Assembly: GCA_936924235.1 (NCBI GenBank) | Contig: CAKZHN010000182.1 | Location: forward strand, 1-9,425 | Direction of reading: 5' to 3' | Length of the DNA: 9,425 nt | From: an uncultured Rhodoplanes sp. | Lineage (GTDB): Bacteria; Pseudomonadota; Alphaproteobacteria; Rhizobiales; Xanthobacteraceae | Shown here: positions 7,431 through 9,425 of the stretch, piece after piece | Layout of the letters: every line of letters begins with the position of its first letter | Numbering within the stretch: the stretch's first letter is position 1 | Made by a program: the position numbers and the translations under genes | Notes under the pieces: model-generated | What the model was told of the DNA's origin: nothing | Seen by the model: only the letters and a program-made list of their open reading frames with translations | Databases searched by the model: none

Positions 7431-8405
7431 ATGATCGGAAAACGTGCGCTGCTGTTTGCGCTCGCAGCGTCAACCCTGTCGCTCGCCCTGCCCGGCGCAG
7501 CGACGGCTGACACCTACCCCGACAAGCCGATCAAGCTCATCGTCACGGTCGCGCCCGGCGGGCCGATGGACACCATCGCCCGCTTCGTCGGCCAGCAGAT
7601 GCAGATCAAGCTCGGCCAGCCGGTCGTGGTCGAGAACCGCGCCGGCGCGGGCGCCACGCTGGGCGCCAAGGCGGTCGCTGTCGCCGAGCCCGACGGCTAC
7701 ACGCTGATGTGGGGCACGCTCTCGGTCGTGGCGATCGCGCCGGTGCTCTACAAGGACCCGGGCTACGACCCCAAGGCCTTCGAGATGGTCGGCAACGTCG
7801 CCGAGTTCCCGCATGTCGTCGTGGTTCCGGCCAGCCTGCCGGTGAGCACGCTCGCCGAATTCATCGCCTACGCCAAGGCGCACCGCGGCGGGATCAATTT
7901 CGGCGGCTCGCTCGGCACGCCGCCGCAGCTCCTGGGCTCGCTGTTCAGCAAGATCGCCGGCCTCGACATGACCTACGTGCCCTACAAGGGCGGCGCGCCC
8001 TCCCTCGCCGACCTGATGAGCGGCCGGCTGCAGATGCAGTTCGACGCGCTGACGCTGCTGCAGCCGCTGGTCAAGGAGGGCAAGCTCAAGGCGCTCGCGG
8101 TGGTCACGCCGCGGCGCTGGCCGGCGCTGCCCGACGTACCGACCATGGCCGAAGCGGGTTTCCCGAATTTTCCGAGCGCGCCCTGGGGCGGCATCATGGC
8201 GCCGCCGCACACGCCGAAGCCGATCGTCGACAAGCTCAACGCCGCGATCAACGACATCCTGCACACGCCCGAAGCCAAGGAGAGCCTGTCGAAGCTCAAC
8301 GTGCTGCTGCGGCCCGGCTCCCCGCAGGAGTTTTCCGACTTCGTTGCCAAGGAAACGCCGCTGTGGGCGAGCATGGTTAAGGAATCGGGGGCGACCGCAC
8401 AATAA
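7431..8405 (+). CDS. TctC/Bug-family substrate-binding protein (copy 4)
   Basis: Periplasmic carboxylate-binding protein, 324 aa. GGGAGG at 7419-7424 lies six bases before the ATG. The signal peptide MIGKRALLFALAAS probably cleaves at ATA/D (residue 26). Motifs: YPDKPIKLIVTVAPGGPMD (Asp47), VVENRAGAG, AEPDGYTL, AEFIAYAKA, TYVPYKGG and KLNAAIND. The usual PF before the first glycine-rich loop is replaced by TV, an uncommon change next to the ligand pocket. The second loop is LGTPPQ (161-166), shared with copy 2; overall the two look like a duplication pair. This is the last recognisable gene of the array. A further Shine-Dalgarno follows immediately downstream with no plausible gene behind it. 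Confidence 0.93.
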   Translation: MIGKRALLFALAASTLSLALPGAATADTYPDKPIKLIVTVAPGGPMDTIARFVGQQMQIKLGQPVVVENRAGAGATLGAKAVAVAEPDGYTLMWGTLSVVAIAPVLYKDPGYDPKAFEMVGNVAEFPHVVVVPASLPVSTLAEFIAYAKAHRGGINFGGSLGTPPQLLGSLFSKIAGLDMTYVPYKGGAPSLADLMSGRLQMQFDALTLLQPLVKEGKLKALAVVTPRRWPALPDVPTMAEAGFPNFPSAPWGGIMAPPHTPKPIVDKLNAAINDILHTPEAKESLSKLNVLLRPGSPQEFSDFVAKETPLWASMVKESGATAQ

Positions 8406-8410
8406 AACCC

Positions 8411-8424
8411 GGAGGAAACGGATG
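8411..8424 (+). other. Orphan Shine-Dalgarno and ATG after the last binding-protein gene
   Basis: GGAGG at 8411-8415 is followed six bases later by ATG (8422-8424), as good as the signals used inside the array. The frame it opens reads MRSGSAARSQEGFG and shows no family, signal peptide or typical composition. It looks like the preserved start of a further array gene whose body was lost or replaced. Confidence 0.45.
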
Positions 8425-8514
8425 CGGTCAGGGAGTGCGGCCCGTTCCCAGGAAGGCTTCGGATCATCGTCCTTAACTGGGACAGTTTGCCGATTTTGGC
8501 GGAACCCTTCAGGA

Positions 8515-8566
8515 CGCGATTCACAAATATCGCGGGAAATTTCCGAGAATCCCGATTGCCCATCGG
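8515..8566. repeat. Cluster of three dyads plus a GGAAATTTCC palindrome
   Basis: Three inverted repeats follow each other: CGCGAT (8515-8520) with ATCGCG (8529-8534); CGGGA (8533-8537) with TCCCG (8550-8554), enclosing the palindrome GGAAATTTCC (8535-8544); and CCGAT (8552-8556) with ATCGG (8562-8566). They overlap and so could be alternative hairpins or protein-binding sites. No T-run follows, so this is not an ordinary intrinsic terminator. Confidence 0.4.
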
Positions 8567-8589
8567 CTGGCCTCAACGGCTGTGCACCG

Positions 8590-8632
8590 ATGGTTAATTT
8601 TGGGCTTCCCCTCCGTATGGTTAACTGGTTAA
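8590..8632. promoter_or_regulatory. Three GGTTAA boxes, CtrA-like
   Basis: ATGGTTAA occurs at 8590-8597 and 8617-8624, and CTGGTTAA at 8625-8632. The first form is the exact reverse complement of TTAACCAT, a known CtrA half-site in alphaproteobacteria. The last two are in tandem with an 8-nt period, not the 11-nt TTAA-N7-TTAA spacing of a full site. They end 44 nt before the ATG at 8677. CtrA control is an inference. Confidence 0.4.
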
Positions 8633-8676
8633 AAAGAAGCGCGGCACATTTGGGTGGGGCTGGGGAGTTCGGGGTC

Positions 8677-9141
8677 ATGCGCAACAGCGCGACTTTGATC
8701 ATCGCCGCGTTCTTGGCAGTAGCATCTTTGGCAATGTCAGCAAGCGGCGCATCCGCAACCATGCGGATCAGCGACGACATTGGCGGCCGGATCGGCGCCT
8801 ATGTCGACCAGTATTCGCAAGTGAAAAATTCCGGCGAGCGAGTGGTGATCGACGGCGCCTGCCTGTCGGCCTGCACCCTCGTGCTCGGCATCGTGCCGCG
8901 CAACAAGATCTGCGTGACGCGGCGCGCCACGCTCGGCTTCCATGCGGCCTGGATGCCCGGGCCGAACGGCAAGCCGGTGCGGAGCGAGGTCGGCACCCAG
9001 GCGCTGCTGGATATCTATCCGCAGCACGTGAAGCAGTGGATCAGCTCGCGCGGCGGGCTCTCGGCCAAGATGATGTTCCTGCGCGGCCGCGAGCTGATGT
9101 CGATGTATCCGGAATGCCGCGACGACGACTGGTTGCAGTAG
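8677..9141 (+). CDS. Periplasmic ClpP/COG3904-like protein of unknown function (154 aa)
   Basis: Small exported protein. Residues 1-27 are a Sec signal peptide (MRNSATLIIAAFLAVASLAM, cleavage near ASA/T), and this fixes the start at 8677; GGGGAG at 8662-8667 lies nine bases upstream. Longer in-frame starts at 8344 or 8422 would bury the signal peptide. The core reads VVIDGACLSACTLVLG followed by RRATLGFHAAW. Ser64 and His89 are 25 residues apart, the same separation as the catalytic Ser and His of ClpP, within a similar SACxL / GxH layout. I see no residue clearly matching the ClpP catalytic Asp. Four Cys (62, 66, 78, 147) may form disulfides in the periplasm. Similar proteins are, from memory, widespread in Bradyrhizobium relatives and annotated as hypothetical. 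Proteolytic activity is unproven; it could be a degenerate ClpP/crotonase-fold protein. Confidence 0.8.
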   Translation: MRNSATLIIAAFLAVASLAMSASGASATMRISDDIGGRIGAYVDQYSQVKNSGERVVIDGACLSACTLVLGIVPRNKICVTRRATLGFHAAWMPGPNGKPVRSEVGTQALLDIYPQHVKQWISSRGGLSAKMMFLRGRELMSMYPECRDDDWLQ

Positions 9142-9168
9142 GCGCCGCTTCTTGAACCGAGAAGGTCT

Positions 9169-9195
9169 GGCCGGGTCCCGCGCGGCCTTTTGTTT
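9169..9195 (+). terminator. Intrinsic terminator after the ClpP-like gene
   Basis: A GC stem GGCCG (9169-9173) / CGGCC (9183-9187) with a 9-nt loop is followed by TTTTGTTT. It begins 28 nt after the stop codon. The stem is short, but the T-run is clear in otherwise GC-rich DNA. The remaining sequence up to 9336 shows no gene or convincing promoter. Confidence 0.6.
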
Positions 9196-9336
9196 GCTGC
9201 GCCGCATGCGGCCCGGAGACGCACCGCAACATCGTTGAGCTGTCGCAGATTGGGGCAGGCGCGCGAGTCATCCGGTTGACGCAACCGCGACGCGCGGGCA
9301 CGCTTGTCATGGAACTCGGTGGGTGTGGGGCGCGTA

Positions 9337-9425
9337 ATGGTTCGGTTTCCGTCTGTCTTCAAGCTGTCGAGTCTCGACGGCAGCAATGGCTTCACCATCG
9401 ACGGCACGGACATCGTGTCGTTGGC
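9337..9425 (+). CDS. Start of a probable FG-GAP (integrin-alpha-like) repeat protein, 3'-truncated
   Basis: Only 29 codons are visible before the window ends: MVRFPSVFKLSSLDGSNG, then FTIDGTDIVSL. The LSSLDGSNGF-[x]-[x]-DG pattern is the usual opening of alphaproteobacterial FG-GAP/VCBS beta-propeller proteins, where it is typically followed by a calcium-binding DxNGDGxxDL repeat. Such proteins are usually secreted, often by type I systems, with roles in adhesion or calcium binding. GGTGTGGGG at 9322-9330 lies about six bases upstream of the ATG and could serve as ribosome binding site. The gene is separated from the previous one by a terminator, so it should have its own promoter. The assignment rests on a short motif; only the downstream sequence can settle it. 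Confidence 0.5.
   Translation, partial: MVRFPSVFKLSSLDGSNGFTIDGTDIVSL

Larger units (their letters stand above)
8406..8676. promoter_or_regulatory. 271-nt non-coding region between the array and the ClpP-like gene
   Basis: This stretch is richer in A/T than its surroundings and carries no convincing gene. One plus-strand frame stays open across it, but its predicted protein has no domain-like composition and runs into an internal signal peptide. The region holds an orphan Shine-Dalgarno with ATG, three small dyads and a cluster of GGTTAA boxes just upstream of the next gene. It most likely carries that gene's promoter and regulation. No T-tailed terminator for the array is visible. Confidence 0.55.

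Noticed and set aside
5278..7473. A 731-codon open frame on the minus strand across the amidohydrolase and TctC copy 3
   Set aside because: It is antisense to two well-supported genes; its Arg/Asp/His/Leu-rich composition with no domain or signal is typical of the reverse complement of GC-rich coding DNA.
8344..8676. Extending the ClpP-like gene upstream to 8344 or 8422
   Set aside because: The frame is open but has non-coding-like composition, overlaps the end of TctC copy 4, and would place a clear Sec signal peptide more than 80 residues inside the protein.
7470..8780. A 436-codon minus-strand open frame opposite TctC copy 4 and the downstream region
   Set aside because: It is antisense to the binding-protein gene and has shadow-type composition; nothing in the intergenic part supports a minus-strand start.
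9276..9304. TTGACG as a possible -35 box upstream of the FG-GAP-type gene
   Set aside because: The sequence 17 nt downstream (CACGCT) does not resemble a -10 box.
9015..9413. A 132-codon minus-strand open frame at the window end
   Set aside because: It overlaps the ClpP-like gene, its terminator and the FG-GAP-type start in antisense and has no recognisable features.
1..9425. CRISPR arrays, tRNA or rRNA genes, insertion sequences and integrase attachment sites
   Set aside because: I saw no regularly spaced repeats, cloverleaf-type sequence, transposase gene or long terminal inverted repeats.

Overview
This is a high-GC, densely coded chromosomal window. Third codon positions favour G/C, signal peptides are abundant, and the families present (Bug/TctC binding proteins, ABC_sub_bind proteins, Tat-exported amidohydrolase, short periplasmic ClpP-like protein) point to an alphaproteobacterium of the order Hyphomicrobiales, most likely Bradyrhizobium or a close relative. 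This assignment is inferred from family content and style, not from a marker gene.

Layout. (1) 2-1744, plus strand: the 3' 580 codons of a TonB-dependent siderophore receptor whose start lies outside the window. (2) 1741-2142, minus strand: a small charged, helical protein of unknown function, convergent with the receptor; both stop codons sit in one shared CTAG. (3) 2143-2290: a divergent intergenic region with two adjacent dyads upstream of the next gene. (4) 2291-8405, plus strand: a tightly packed six-gene array, all predicted to be exported. Its order is TctC/Bug binding protein, TctC/Bug, ABC_sub_bind (COG2984-type) binding protein, Tat-signal amidohydrolase of the ACMSD type, TctC/Bug, TctC/Bug. 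Gaps are 65 nt or less, and genes 2 and 3 overlap by ATGA. (5) 8406-8676: a 271-nt non-coding region with an orphan Shine-Dalgarno/ATG, several dyads and a cluster of ATGGTTAA-like (CtrA-like) boxes. (6) 8677-9141: a 154-aa periplasmic protein with a ClpP-like Ser-His spacing, followed by a terminator. (7) 9337-end: the first 29 codons of a probable FG-GAP/integrin-alpha-like repeat protein.

How the genes may work together (inference): the array looks like a periplasmic capture-and-processing module. Five solute-binding proteins, probably for related small carboxylates or aromatic acids, surround a periplasmic metal-dependent decarboxylase/hydrolase. No membrane transporter subunit (TctA/TctB or ABC permease/ATPase) is encoded in the window, so the binding proteins must use transporters encoded elsewhere or act as sensors. 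The most unusual features are this five-binding-protein array around one Tat enzyme and the structured region at 8406-8676, where the array seems to end abruptly behind a good but unused ribosome binding site.
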